A stretch of 35,750 bases of DNA from assembly GCA_028275925.1 (NCBI GenBank), contig JAPWTS010000011.1:1-35750 (forward strand). The letters are read 5' to 3'. Source of the DNA: Thermofilales archaeon (lineage in GTDB: Archaea > Thermoproteota > Thermoprotei > Thermofilales > Thermofilaceae). This document shows positions 14,559-22,535 of the stretch, one piece after another. How positions within the stretch are numbered: position 1 is the first letter of the stretch; every line of letters begins with the position of its first letter. The notes below the pieces were generated by a model, which saw only the letters and a program-made list of their open reading frames with translations, made no database searches and was not told the origin of the DNA. The translations under genes were made by a program, and so were the position numbers.

Positions 14559-15983
14559 GTGCGGCTTGGGGAAAGCGAGCGCGGCAACGAGCTGTGGTTC
14601 GCCTCCGCGCCCCTGCCCAAGGCTGTCGAGGAGCTGCTGCGGAGGGGCGAGCTATCGAGGGCGGAGGGCGAGATCCTGAAGCTCCTCCCGGCCTCGACGG
14701 GAGCCGAGAGGGTTAGGCTGGAGTTCGAGCTGGATCGGATCGCGCGGTGGCGCTACGAGTTCCCCTACACGCTCGACCAGGGTTTCGAGGAGCTCAGGAA
14801 GCTGATCCCCGACCTGGAGCGGGGGGAGGTGGCGGTTTTGCTGGAGCGCGGGTGCCTCGACCACGCGGTCATCGACGGGGAGGTGAGGCTGCTCAGGAGG
14901 TTCGTCCCCAACGCGTTCTGGCTCTGCCCGGAGCTGAAGGGGAGGCGGAAGCGCGGGAGGAGCGAGCTCTCGAGGATCGCCAAGCTGGCGCTGAGGGACA
15001 GGGCGCAGCGCGTGCTCGAGGCGGCGAAGCGGGTCGGCGGCGGCTACGTGCTACCGCTAAGGTACCGCGTGAGGGCGACCGTGAGCGTGAAGCCCGGCGC
15101 CGTCCCCGAGGGCGAGCTCGTGAGGGTCTGGATCCCCCTGCCGCGGGTCTCGGGCCTCCACCCTGAGGTCAGGGTTCTGCGGGCGGAGCCCCAGCCGAGG
15201 CGCGTGGCGCCCGAGGACCACCCGCAGAGGACCGCGTACTTCGAGGTCGAGGCGGGGCGCGAGGGGGCCCGCTGCGAGATCGAGTACGAGTTCGTGGCGA
15301 GGGGCTTCCACGCCGAGGTGGACCCGCGCGAAGCTCGCGTGGACGAGGGCTCCGAGGTCTACGAGCTGTACACGGCGGAGAGGCCTCCCCACATCGCGTT
15401 CACGCCGTACCTGAGGGAGCTAGCCCAGCGGATCGTGGGCGGCGAACGCAACCCGTACCTCAAGGCGAGGAGGATCTGGGAGTGGATCACCAGCAACGTC
15501 CGCTACACGTACGCTCGCGACTACGCGCTCTACGACTGCATCAGCGAGTACGTCGCTAGGGAGAGGAGGGGCGACTGCGGGATGCAGGCGATCCTGTTCA
15601 TAACCCTCTGCAGGATCGCCGGCGTCCCGGCGAGGTGGGAGTCCGGCTGGTACATGAACCCGGTCGGGTACGGCATGCACGATTGGGCGCAGTTCTACGT
15701 CGAGCCGTACGGGTGGCTCTACGCGGACCCCAGCTTCGGCGGCAGGAGGCACGGCGAGGAGTGGAGGACGGAGTTCTACTTCGGGTCCACCGAGGGCTAC
15801 AGGCTGGCGGCGAACATCGAGATCTCGGCGCCCTTCGACCCGCCGAAGCGCCACTTCAGGTCCGACCCCGTCGACAGCCAGAGGGGCGAGGTCGAGTGGA
15901 GCGGCGGCAACCTCTACTACGACAAGTGGGACTTCGAGCTGAAGCTGCTCGAGGTCGAGAGCGTCGAGGAGGCGGAGGAGTAG
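14559..15983 (+). CDS. Transglutaminase-fold protein (cysteine peptidase or transferase-like)
   Basis: 474 residues. The catalytic triad of the transglutaminase-like superfamily is complete: Cys340 in RRGDCGMQA, His374 in YGMHDWAQFYV and Asp390 in LYADPSFGG. Upstream lies a beta-domain (about residues 175-260; VRATVSVKPG and VWIPLPR) often found before this core in prokaryotic proteins, and the first about 165 residues are a helical region I do not recognise. No signal peptide, so it appears cytoplasmic. Family members act as proteases, transglutaminases or amidases; the substrate here is unknown. GTG start about 30 nt after a T-rich element (14520-14535). Confidence 0.88.
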   Translation: MRLGESERGNELWFASAPLPKAVEELLRRGELSRAEGEILKLLPASTGAERVRLEFELDRIARWRYEFPYTLDQGFEELRKLIPDLERGEVAVLLERGCLDHAVIDGEVRLLRRFVPNAFWLCPELKGRRKRGRSELSRIAKLALRDRAQRVLEAAKRVGGGYVLPLRYRVRATVSVKPGAVPEGELVRVWIPLPRVSGLHPEVRVLRAEPQPRRVAPEDHPQRTAYFEVEAGREGARCEIEYEFVARGFHAEVDPREARVDEGSEVYELYTAERPPHIAFTPYLRELAQRIVGGERNPYLKARRIWEWITSNVRYTYARDYALYDCISEYVARERRGDCGMQAILFITLCRIAGVPARWESGWYMNPVGYGMHDWAQFYVEPYGWLYADPSFGGRRHGEEWRTEFYFGSTEGYRLAANIEISAPFDPPKRHFRSDPVDSQRGEVEWSGGNLYYDKWDFELKLLEVESVEEAEE

Positions 15984-16013
15984 CGGCACCGATATAACCC
16001 CCGTTACATCATC

Positions 16014-16029
16014 ACCATGATATCATGGT
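16014..16029. promoter_or_regulatory. 16-bp perfect palindrome overlapping a start codon
   Basis: ACCATGATATCATGGT is a perfect inverted repeat whose right half contains the ATG (16025) of the following ATPase gene. A TATA-like GATATAAC lies about 30 nt upstream, so the palindrome spans the expected transcription start, where a bound repressor would block initiation. Flanking TCACC and GTGA partly extend the symmetry. Confidence 0.6.
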
Positions 16030-17299
16030 AGTGATAGAGAGGTGGGAGTGCTGGAGCATCAGCAGGGGGCCGGTTGGGAGAGCTTGGCTGCTCGTGTACG
16101 GGAGGAGGAAGACCGGAAAGACGTTCCTGCTCAGGAGCTGCGCCGGTGCGAGCGTTTACGTGACCGTCGGCAGGAGCGGCTCCTGCGTCGTCGAGGAGGG
16201 GGAGCCGCGCGTCGCGAGCCTCGAGGAGGGGGTGAAAGCGGCTCTCCGCGCGGTCGAGAGCGGGTTCACGGCGGTGATCGACGAGTTCCAGCGGCTGCCC
16301 GAGGAGTACTGGGACCTCCTGGCGGTCTCGCGGGCGCGCGGAGGGGGGAGGCTGATCCTCTGCGGCTCCAGCTTGGGGATCGCGTCGAAGGTTTTCGACC
16401 GGAGGAGCCCGCTGCTCGGCCTCTTCGCGCCCTTTAAAGTGGATTTAGCATCCCCGTCCGACACCGTGGCGTCGCTCTCGAGGGCGCTGAACCCCGAGGA
16501 CGCGGTGAAGTGGGCGGTGGTCGCCCGCGACCCCTGGCTGCTCGGCATGCTGGAGCCGAGGGGCGACGTGGTCGAGGCGCTTGCGGAGGCGGCGCCCCTG
16601 CTGGCGGCCTCGGCTTCCGGCCTCGTGGGCGAGATCTTCAGGGAGGAGGAGAGGGCGCTGACCCAGCTGTACGACGCCGTGCTGAGGCTGCTCGCGCTCG
16701 GCTACTGGTCGTCGGCCGCGCTCGCCCAGAAGCTGCACGAGGCGAGGCTGTTGGCGAGGCCCGAGGCGTCCCACGTCACGGGCCTGCTCGCCCAGCTCGC
16801 CGCGATGGGCCTCGTCGAGCGTGTTAGGCTGTGGAGGACGCGGGGCGCTAGGGTCTACTACAGGCACAGGTCGAGCCTCCTCTCGCTGCTAACAGCCCTC
16901 GAGGAGAGGGGGGTTGAGGCCGGCTTCAAGCCGCCGCGCGAGACCGTCGGCAGCCTCCTCGGCGTCGAAGCGCAGTTCTTCGTGGGCGAGCTGCTCGCCG
17001 AGGCGACGGGGTTGGAGCGCGCGTACGCGGTCTCGGGCTCCTGGGAGGTGGACGTCGTGCTGGTGAAGGGCGGGAGGGCGGTGGCGGGCTACGAGGTGAA
17101 GCTCGGCCCCTTCTCGAGCTCCGAAGCCTCGCGGGCGGTGGAGCGGATCAGGAGCCTCGGCATCCCGAAAGCCGGTCTGGTGAGCTTGACGGAGGAGCCA
17201 CCTCCCGTAGCTGACGAGCTGTACGGCCCCCGCGACCTCGTGCGGCTGGCGCGCGAGGTGTCGGAGCGGCGGAAGCTGGCTCACGGCTCGATCTCGTGA
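16025..17299 (+). CDS. Archaeal P-loop ATPase with C-terminal DUF234-like nuclease-fold domain
   Basis: 424 residues. The N-terminal ATPase_2-type domain has Walker A GRRKTGKTF (26-34) and Walker B VIDEFQRLP with Asp86/Glu87. A winged-helix segment follows (about 225-290, LARPEASHVTGLLAQLAAMGLVE), and the C-terminal domain ends with WEVDVVLVKGG and AGYEVKLG, a D...ExK pattern of PD-(D/E)XK folds as in DUF234. This large archaeal family is often multi-copy and mobile-linked; its function is poorly known. ATG start embedded in a 16-bp palindrome. The 3' end overlaps the convergent isomerase gene by 19 nt. Confidence 0.9.
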   Translation: MVVIERWECWSISRGPVGRAWLLVYGRRKTGKTFLLRSCAGASVYVTVGRSGSCVVEEGEPRVASLEEGVKAALRAVESGFTAVIDEFQRLPEEYWDLLAVSRARGGGRLILCGSSLGIASKVFDRRSPLLGLFAPFKVDLASPSDTVASLSRALNPEDAVKWAVVARDPWLLGMLEPRGDVVEALAEAAPLLAASASGLVGEIFREEERALTQLYDAVLRLLALGYWSSAALAQKLHEARLLARPEASHVTGLLAQLAAMGLVERVRLWRTRGARVYYRHRSSLLSLLTALEERGVEAGFKPPRETVGSLLGVEAQFFVGELLAEATGLERAYAVSGSWEVDVVLVKGGRAVAGYEVKLGPFSSSEASRAVERIRSLGIPKAGLVSLTEEPPPVADELYGPRDLVRLAREVSERRKLAHGSIS

Positions 17300-18681
17300 A
17301 CTTCGATGCCCTTGAGCCAGCAGAACGCCCTGATCTCCTCGCTGTAGTCGCCCTCGACCGCGTGCAGGTGGTTCGCGCCCACGGTTTCCACGAGCTTGCG
17401 CATGCTCTCGGGGCGCACCCTCACGACGATGTGGGGCCACGGCTCCATGCTCTTCTTCAGCTCGCCCCTCTCCACCCTCACGCTCCGCGCCACCATGAAG
17501 AGCATGTGGTAGCGGCCCGCCACCCTGTAGAGGCGGGCGATCGTGAAGGTCCGCTCGGGAGCGACGTACTGGGTCGCCGCGCCGCCGGCTTTGCCCTGGA
17601 TCTGGGGGAGGAGGTGCACGCTCCTCAGGTTCTCCTCGGGCTTCGGCGAGGCTTCGGCGAACCACGTCGCCATGCCGCCGCAGTTGCCCATGAAGAGGAG
17701 CTGGCGCTCCGGGTCGTAGACGAGGAGGTCCATGAGGGTCGTCGGCTTGCCCCCGGACACGAGCTTGAGCAGCTGCATCGTGAGCGCCCCGTCCACGTCG
17801 GACTCGCACGCGCAGACCACCGGCTCCTTCGCCCCCTCGGCGTCGTACGGGTCGTTGAGCAGGGCTACGGCGACGCAAGCGTTCACGTAGCCGTCGCTGA
17901 GCTCGGGCTGGCACTTGAGCCCGCAGAAGGCGAAGCCCCTCTCCCCCACGATGCTCTTGAGCGCGAGGTAGACGCGGATCTGCCTCTTCAGCTTTTCCTC
18001 GGTGAGGACCCTGCCGTCGTACGCGATCCTCCCCACCCTCTCGGCGAGCCACCTGAAGTGCCTCTCGACGAGCTCCTCGCTTAAGCTCTCAGCCCTCCTC
18101 AGCACCTCCAGCTGGTCCACGTGCTCGACGTCCACGCCGAAGACGGCCTTCACTTGCGCCGGATCGGCTGTGACCGTGTACATCCCCAGCGCGCGGCCGC
18201 CGATCACGCCAAACGTGGAGCCCTCGAGCCTCCTCGCCGCCATCGCCGCCCTAGCGAGCTTCGCCACCCTCCCCACCACCTCGCCAGCGGGCCCCCAGAG
18301 CACCACCCTCCGCAGCCCCACCTGGCCGAGCGCGCCCGCCGAGGCGAGCAGGCCGCTCAGCACGTCCCCGTACACGGCCACGAAGGGCACGCGCTTCAGC
18401 GCCACCTCGGCAGCCCGCACGGTGATCGAGGGGTAGGTCCAGATCGGGATGTACAGGAGGACGAGGTCGGCGCCCCAGTCGAGCAGGCGCCCCACCTCCG
18501 CCTCCGCCTCGCCCTGGCTCCTGACCACGCTCCCGCTGGCTCGCACCTCGAGGCCCGCGGAGGAAAGAGCTCGGAGGAGCTCGGCCCCCCTCCTCGCCTC
18601 TTCCTCCCTCCACGGGACCTCTTCGCGGGGGTCGCCCAGCGTCACGAGAGCCAGCTTGGGCGTGTAGCTCACGGAGCTCAC
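17281..18681 (-). CDS. L-fucose/L-arabinose isomerase-like protein, copy 1
   Basis: 466-residue cytoplasmic ketol-isomerase of the FucI/AraA-like superfamily, which converts aldoses and ketoses using a divalent metal. Motifs: FCGLKCQPELSDGYVNACV, CESDVDGALTMQLL (metal-binding Glu), LLVYDPERQLLFMGNCGG, PWPHIVVRV and the C-terminal NHLHAVEGDYSEE (His at the metal site). The GTG start overlaps the stop of the PfkB kinase in GTGA, so the two form an operon: the isomerase would make a ketose and the kinase phosphorylate it. Exact sugar unknown. Related copies lie at 29634 and 35539. Confidence 0.87.
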   Translation of the reverse strand: MSSVSYTPKLALVTLGDPREEVPWREEEARRGAELLRALSSAGLEVRASGSVVRSQGEAEAEVGRLLDWGADLVLLYIPIWTYPSITVRAAEVALKRVPFVAVYGDVLSGLLASAGALGQVGLRRVVLWGPAGEVVGRVAKLARAAMAARRLEGSTFGVIGGRALGMYTVTADPAQVKAVFGVDVEHVDQLEVLRRAESLSEELVERHFRWLAERVGRIAYDGRVLTEEKLKRQIRVYLALKSIVGERGFAFCGLKCQPELSDGYVNACVAVALLNDPYDAEGAKEPVVCACESDVDGALTMQLLKLVSGGKPTTLMDLLVYDPERQLLFMGNCGGMATWFAEASPKPEENLRSVHLLPQIQGKAGGAATQYVAPERTFTIARLYRVAGRYHMLFMVARSVRVERGELKKSMEPWPHIVVRVRPESMRKLVETVGANHLHAVEGDYSEEIRAFCWLKGIEVHEIEP

Positions 18682-19685
18682 AGCGGGAGGTTCCTTATTT
18701 TGGTTTTCTCCAGCAGGGAGCGGCCCTGCCCCTCCACCAGCTCCTCTACCTTATCCCTCGAAACGCCTTCCGTCGTGCCGGGGGCCGTGCATGCGCTCGC
18801 GCCCGCAGCCTGCCCGTACAGCAGCAGCTCCGCCAGCTCCTCCCCGCCGGCTTCCGATAGCTCGCTAGCCGAGAGGCCGAGCTCGAGCAGCCTCCAGATC
18901 ACGCCGGCGCAGAACGCGTCGCCCGCCCCCGTGGGGTCGACGACCTCGACCTTGAACGCCGGCTGCTCCACGACGCGGCGCCTGTTGGCGGCGACCGCAC
19001 CCCTTTCGCCCATCGTCACGAGCGCCAGCTTCACGCCCCAGCCGAGGAGCTTGCGCAGCGCCCCCTCCAGGTCGGGGGCGCCGGTGAGGCCCCTCGCCTC
19101 GCTCTCGTTGCAGTGGAAGACGGCGACGTGGGGGAGGGCGGGGAGGATGTAGTCCCAGCCCTTCCCGTGGGGCGGCACCGAGTCGGCGAACGTGATCCGG
19201 CTGACGCGGGCGGCCCTCTCGAAAACCTCGCCGATTCTCGCGTCAACGAGGTCCGTGATCCCGCTAGCCAGGTAGAAGACTTCCGGCCTCTCGCGCTCCG
19301 CGAGCCCGATCACGGTTTCCGGCTTCAGCAGGTTGCTCGCCCCCAGCTCCACGTGGAAGCGCCTGTCCTCGCCCTTCACGACGAGGATCACGTTCTTGTT
19401 CGTGCTGGCGGGCACGCGCTCGATGAAGAGCTTGAGCCCGTAACCCTCCAGCGTCCTGACGATGAAGTCGCCGAAGAGGTCGCTGCCGACGGCCCCGCAG
19501 ACGCCGACGGTCCCCGGCTCCACGCCCAGCTTCACCAGGTCCACGGACACGTTGGCTGGGTGCCCCCCGACGGAGAGGACGATGCCGCGCGGCGCGTAGA
19601 CGAGCTCGCCGGGACCGGCGACCCTCTCGAGGTCAGCCACGACGATGTCCGCCACCAGGAAGCCGCAGGCCAGGACCCTCAGCAC
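18678..19685 (-). CDS. PfkB-family sugar kinase (ribokinase/fructokinase-like)
   Basis: 335-residue ATP-dependent carbohydrate kinase. Signatures: GGHPANVSVDLVKLG (residues 40-54), the PfkB N-terminal sugar-binding pattern; AFHCNESEA-type stretch (FHCNESEARGL); and the catalytic DPTGAGDAFCAG, residues 250-261, with Asp256 as base. Substrate probably a ketopentose, ketohexose or deoxy-sugar made by the co-transcribed isomerase. The GTG start at 19685 fits the bidirectional TATA box at 19709-19717, about 28 nt away. It is the first gene of a two-gene operon whose second start overlaps by 4 nt. Confidence 0.9.
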   Translation of the reverse strand: MLRVLACGFLVADIVVADLERVAGPGELVYAPRGIVLSVGGHPANVSVDLVKLGVEPGTVGVCGAVGSDLFGDFIVRTLEGYGLKLFIERVPASTNKNVILVVKGEDRRFHVELGASNLLKPETVIGLAERERPEVFYLASGITDLVDARIGEVFERAARVSRITFADSVPPHGKGWDYILPALPHVAVFHCNESEARGLTGAPDLEGALRKLLGWGVKLALVTMGERGAVAANRRRVVEQPAFKVEVVDPTGAGDAFCAGVIWRLLELGLSASELSEAGGEELAELLLYGQAAGASACTAPGTTEGVSRDKVEELVEGQGRSLLEKTKIRNLPL

Positions 19686-19708
19686 GCCGCGCTCTGCCGC
19701 GGCGCAGG

Positions 19709-19717
19709 CTTAAATAG
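19709..19717. promoter_or_regulatory. Bidirectional TATA box between PfkB gene and candidate sRNA
   Basis: CTTAAATAG reads as a TATA-like element on both strands. To the left it lies about 28 nt before the PfkB GTG at 19685; to the right about 28 nt before the C-box of the candidate sRNA at 19741. Confidence 0.6.
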
Positions 19718-19740
19718 GTGCTGCGCGCCGCGCTCGCGCT

Positions 19741-19792
19741 GTGATGAGTCCCCGACAGCCGGATCGATGAAGAACCTCTTTCCCCTCACTGA
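19741..19792 (+). ncRNA. Candidate box C/D guide RNA
   Basis: A C box GTGATGA (19741-19747) and a D box CTGA (19789-19792) frame 41 nt containing an internal C'-like TCGATGA (19764-19770). The first guide region would be GTCCCCGACAGC with a degenerate D' box, the second within AGAACCTCTTTCCCCTCA. The TATA box at 19709-19717 places the transcript start next to the C box. This lies in a gene-free 110-bp gap. The second spacer is longer than usual, and no target was identified. Confidence 0.5.
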
Positions 19793-19795
19793 GCT

Positions 19796-20872
19796 CTAGA
19801 GGAGCCCCGCGAAGTGCAGGAGGGAGGCGGCCACCATGAGGGCGCCGAGCGCCTTGTTCGCCAGCTTCAGCGCCCTCGCGCGGCGGGCGAGCGCCCTCGC
19901 CCACCTCACGGCTCCGGCCAGCGCGTAAGCGGCCAGGCCCGCGCCCCCCGCGAATGCCACGCTCGACGCTGCCGCCAGCTGCGGGGTTAACGCCGAGAGG
20001 GCCACGGCCGCGCCGGCCAGGGGGGCGGCGCAGGGCCCCCACAGCACGCTCGCCGCTAGGCCGAGCAGGAAGGAGTTCGCCGCCCGCTGCCGCGGGACCT
20101 TCGAGGCCAGGACGCTGGCCGCGTAGCTCAGCAGCCTCCCCACCCTCTCCACGGCGAGCGCTAGGCCGGAGAAGAGGAGGAGCGCGTAGGCGGCCGGCTC
20201 GAAGAGGCTGCGCGCGGCCAGCAGCAGGCCGCCCGCCGCGACCCCCAGCGCCGCGTAAGCCGCGAACAGGCCGAGCGCGAAGAGCCCCAGCCCCCTCCTG
20301 CCGCCGCGCGAAGCTGCTAGGTAGACGGCCGGTAGGAGGGGCAGGACGCAGGGGGTCAGCGGGGTGAGCAGGCCGAGCGCAAAGGCCGCCGCGACGCTGA
20401 GAGCCCCCTCAGCGGAGCCGCTTGCGGCGCTTCGCGCCCGGGGGGCCGGCCCGCTGCCGCACCTCTCCTCGGCCTTCGCCAGAGCTGTGTTCAGCAGCTT
20501 CACGAAAGCGCTGGGGTCCCGGTAGCCCGAAGCGTACCCCAGCAGGCTGCCGTTGGGGCAGAGGAAGACGTGGAAGGGGGTTCCGATGACCCAGTAGGAT
20601 GAGGCGAGGTCGGGCCTCTGCTCGACGTCAACCCGCGCCGGAGCGAAGCGGGTGTTGAGCAGCTCGCTGACGCTCGCGTTGGGGAACGTCTCCTCCTCCA
20701 TCAGCGCGCAGTAGGGGCAGCTCCTCGAGTAGAAGTAAATGTAGACCACCTTGCCCTCCGCTGCCGCCTTCGCCAGAGCGTCCTCGTAGCTGAGCCAGCG
20801 CACCGGCTGGGCGCTAACCGCGGCGGCGAGCGCCAGGGCGAGCAGCAGAGCGCGTAGAGCTGTACCGCGCAC
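19796..20872 (-). CDS. Thioredoxin-CcdA fusion, DsbD-like membrane thiol reductase
   Basis: 358 residues. An N-terminal signal peptide (about 1-21, ending in SAQP) precedes an extracytoplasmic thioredoxin domain with C52-P-Y-C55 in YFYSRSCPYCALM and a cis-Pro region VIGTPFHVF. A linker with Cys139 leads to a six-helix CcdA/DsbD-type membrane domain with the paired cysteines TPC176VLP and GPC282AAP. Electrons would pass from cytoplasmic thioredoxin through the membrane cysteines to the outer domain, keeping exported thiols reduced. In bacterial DsbD the order of domains differs (thioredoxin is C-terminal), so the N-terminal position is notable. GTG start supported by AAGCTCTTAAGG about 28 nt upstream (20895-20906). 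Confidence 0.9.
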   Translation of the reverse strand: MRGTALRALLLALALAAAVSAQPVRWLSYEDALAKAAAEGKVVYIYFYSRSCPYCALMEEETFPNASVSELLNTRFAPARVDVEQRPDLASSYWVIGTPFHVFLCPNGSLLGYASGYRDPSAFVKLLNTALAKAEERCGSGPAPRARSAASGSAEGALSVAAAFALGLLTPLTPCVLPLLPAVYLAASRGGRRGLGLFALGLFAAYAALGVAAGGLLLAARSLFEPAAYALLLFSGLALAVERVGRLLSYAASVLASKVPRQRAANSFLLGLAASVLWGPCAAPLAGAAVALSALTPQLAAASSVAFAGGAGLAAYALAGAVRWARALARRARALKLANKALGALMVAASLLHFAGLL

Positions 20873-20975
20873 GCGTACCGGGTTTGAAGCGGCCCCTTAA
20901 GAGCTTTCCACCGGCATACCCGCGCGAGCCTTCAGCCGCCCGCCGAGCTCGCGCGTTACCACAGCTGAAAACCGA

Positions 20976-21010
20976 TGAGCCGGCTCAACCGACTCCGCTG
21001 AACCGGCTCA
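20976..21010. promoter_or_regulatory. Tandem 12-bp palindromes, candidate operator
   Basis: TGAGCCGGCTCA at 20976-20987 is a perfect palindrome, and TGAACCGGCTCA at 20999-21010 is the same with one mismatch. Their centres are 23 bp apart, about two helical turns. They sit in the largest gap of the window, 100-135 bp upstream of the GH4 gene and about as far upstream of the DsbD-like gene. Confidence 0.6.
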
Positions 21011-21040
21011 GCGAGGTTCTTTCCCGAAAACGCGCGGGCT

Positions 21041-21090
21041 ATATGCTATCTTAAGGAGCGCTATCCCGAGAGATCGCCAAGCAGATATAC
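21041..21090 (+). promoter_or_regulatory. Possible tandem promoters of GH4 gene
   Basis: CTATATGCTATCTTAAGG from about 21041 and GATATAC at 21084-21090 are both TATA-like. The second lies about 25 nt before the GTG at 21112 and would give a leaderless mRNA; the first would give a leader of about 45 nt. Confidence 0.5.
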
Positions 21091-21111
21091 GGGGTTGCGG
21101 GCTCGGTCGCC

Positions 21112-22485
21112 GTGACCGGGGTCAAGATCGCGGTAATCGGTGCTGGGAGCGTCGCTTGGTCTTCGACCTTGATAAGGGACCTGTGCGTTACACCGGGCTT
21201 GCGGGGGAGCACTGTCGCCCTCATGGACATCAACGAGGAGAGGTTGAAGCTCGTCCACGCGATCGCGACCCGGTACGCGAAAGAGGTGAAGGCGGACCTG
21301 AAGTTCGAGGCTACGACCGACCGGAGGAGGGCGATCGAGGACGCGGACTTCGTCATCAACACGGCGATGGCGATGGGCCACTCCTACTACGAGCGCATGC
21401 GCGAGCTGTCCGAGAGGCACGGGTACTACAGGGGCATCAACAGCGTCGAGTGGAACATGGTGAGCGACTACCACACGATATGGGGCTACTACCAGTTCAA
21501 GCTCGCCCTCGACGTCGCGCGGGACGTGGAGGACCTGAGCCCCGAAGCCTGGCTCCTCCAGATCGCGAACCCGGTCTTCGAGCTCACGACGCTGATCGGC
21601 AGGAAGACGAGGGTGAAGGTGATCGGCCTCTGCCACGGGCACCTCGGCTACAGGGAGATCGCGGGGGCGCTCGGGCTCGACCCCGAGAAGGTGGAGTTCG
21701 AGGCGGTCGGCTTCAACCACGTCATCTGGCTCACCGAGTTCAAGTACGAGGGGGAGGACGCCTACCCGCTCATCGACGAGTGGATCGAGAAGAGGGCGGA
21801 GGAGTACTGGAAGGTTTGGAGGCAGCACCAGGCCAACCCGTTCGACATACAGATGTCGCCCGCCGCCGTCGACATGTACAGGACGTACGGGCTCTTCCCG
21901 GTCGGCGACACGGTCCGGGGCGGGACGTGGAAGTACCACTGGAACCTCGAGACGAAGCAGAAGTGGTTCGGCCCCACGGGGGGTCCCGACAGCGAGATCG
22001 GCTGGAAGATCTACCTGGATTGGCAGGCTAAAGCGATCGAGATGTTCAAGGAGGCTGTGGCGGACGCGAAGACGCCGCTGACCAGCTTGCTGCCCCCGAG
22101 GAGGAGCCTCGAGTCCGTCGTCCCCATCATCGACTCGATCGTCAACGACCGGAGGGGGCTCTACCAGGTGAACGTGCTCAACCAGGGAGCGCTCGTCGGA
22201 ATCCCCGACGACGTGGCGGTGGAGATCCCGGCGTACATCGACGGGCGCGGCGTCCACAGGATCTACGGCAGGAGGCTGCCCCCCAGGATCATGAAGCACG
22301 TGATGTGGCCGAGGATGATGCGGATGGAGTGGGCGCTCGAAGCCTTCCTGGAGGGCGGGCGGGACCTGCTGTTCGAGTGGTTGATCATCGACCCGAGGAC
22401 GAAGTCGAACGAGCAGGCCGAGGCGGCGATCGACGCGATACTCTCCATGCCAGAGAACGAGGAGATGAGGAAGCACTTCAGCTAA
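21112..22485 (+). CDS. Glycoside hydrolase family 4 (NAD- and metal-dependent glycosidase)
   Basis: 457-residue cytoplasmic enzyme. The N-terminal Rossmann fold IAVIGAGSVAW binds NAD, then ALMDINEERL, IANPVFELTT (about 151-160), the metal-binding C174-H175 in GLCHGHLGY, and GFNHVIWL with N202-H203. GH4 enzymes cleave alpha or beta glycosides by an oxidation-elimination route; the residues after CH help set specificity. CHGx has, as I recall, been linked to alpha-glucuronidase-type members, so a uronide or galacturonide substrate is possible but unproven. GTG start with GATATAC 25 nt upstream. Tandem palindromes upstream suggest regulation. The amidohydrolase gene follows 50 bp downstream. Confidence 0.92.
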   Translation: MTGVKIAVIGAGSVAWSSTLIRDLCVTPGLRGSTVALMDINEERLKLVHAIATRYAKEVKADLKFEATTDRRRAIEDADFVINTAMAMGHSYYERMRELSERHGYYRGINSVEWNMVSDYHTIWGYYQFKLALDVARDVEDLSPEAWLLQIANPVFELTTLIGRKTRVKVIGLCHGHLGYREIAGALGLDPEKVEFEAVGFNHVIWLTEFKYEGEDAYPLIDEWIEKRAEEYWKVWRQHQANPFDIQMSPAAVDMYRTYGLFPVGDTVRGGTWKYHWNLETKQKWFGPTGGPDSEIGWKIYLDWQAKAIEMFKEAVADAKTPLTSLLPPRRSLESVVPIIDSIVNDRRGLYQVNVLNQGALVGIPDDVAVEIPAYIDGRGVHRIYGRRLPPRIMKHVMWPRMMRMEWALEAFLEGGRDLLFEWLIIDPRTKSNEQAEAAIDAILSMPENEEMRKHFS

Positions 22486-22535
22486 CGCGCAGGCCTGAGG
22501 TTAACTTTTTCTCCAACTTTCTATCCCGAAGCCGC

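Noticed and set aside
16000-16015. Minus-strand GTGATGA near 16008-16014 as a C box
   Set aside because: No D box at a suitable distance, and the sequence belongs to the palindrome and promoter region.
20941-21010. Palindromes as ends of an insertion sequence
   Set aside because: No transposase gene, target-site duplication or long inverted repeat is present.
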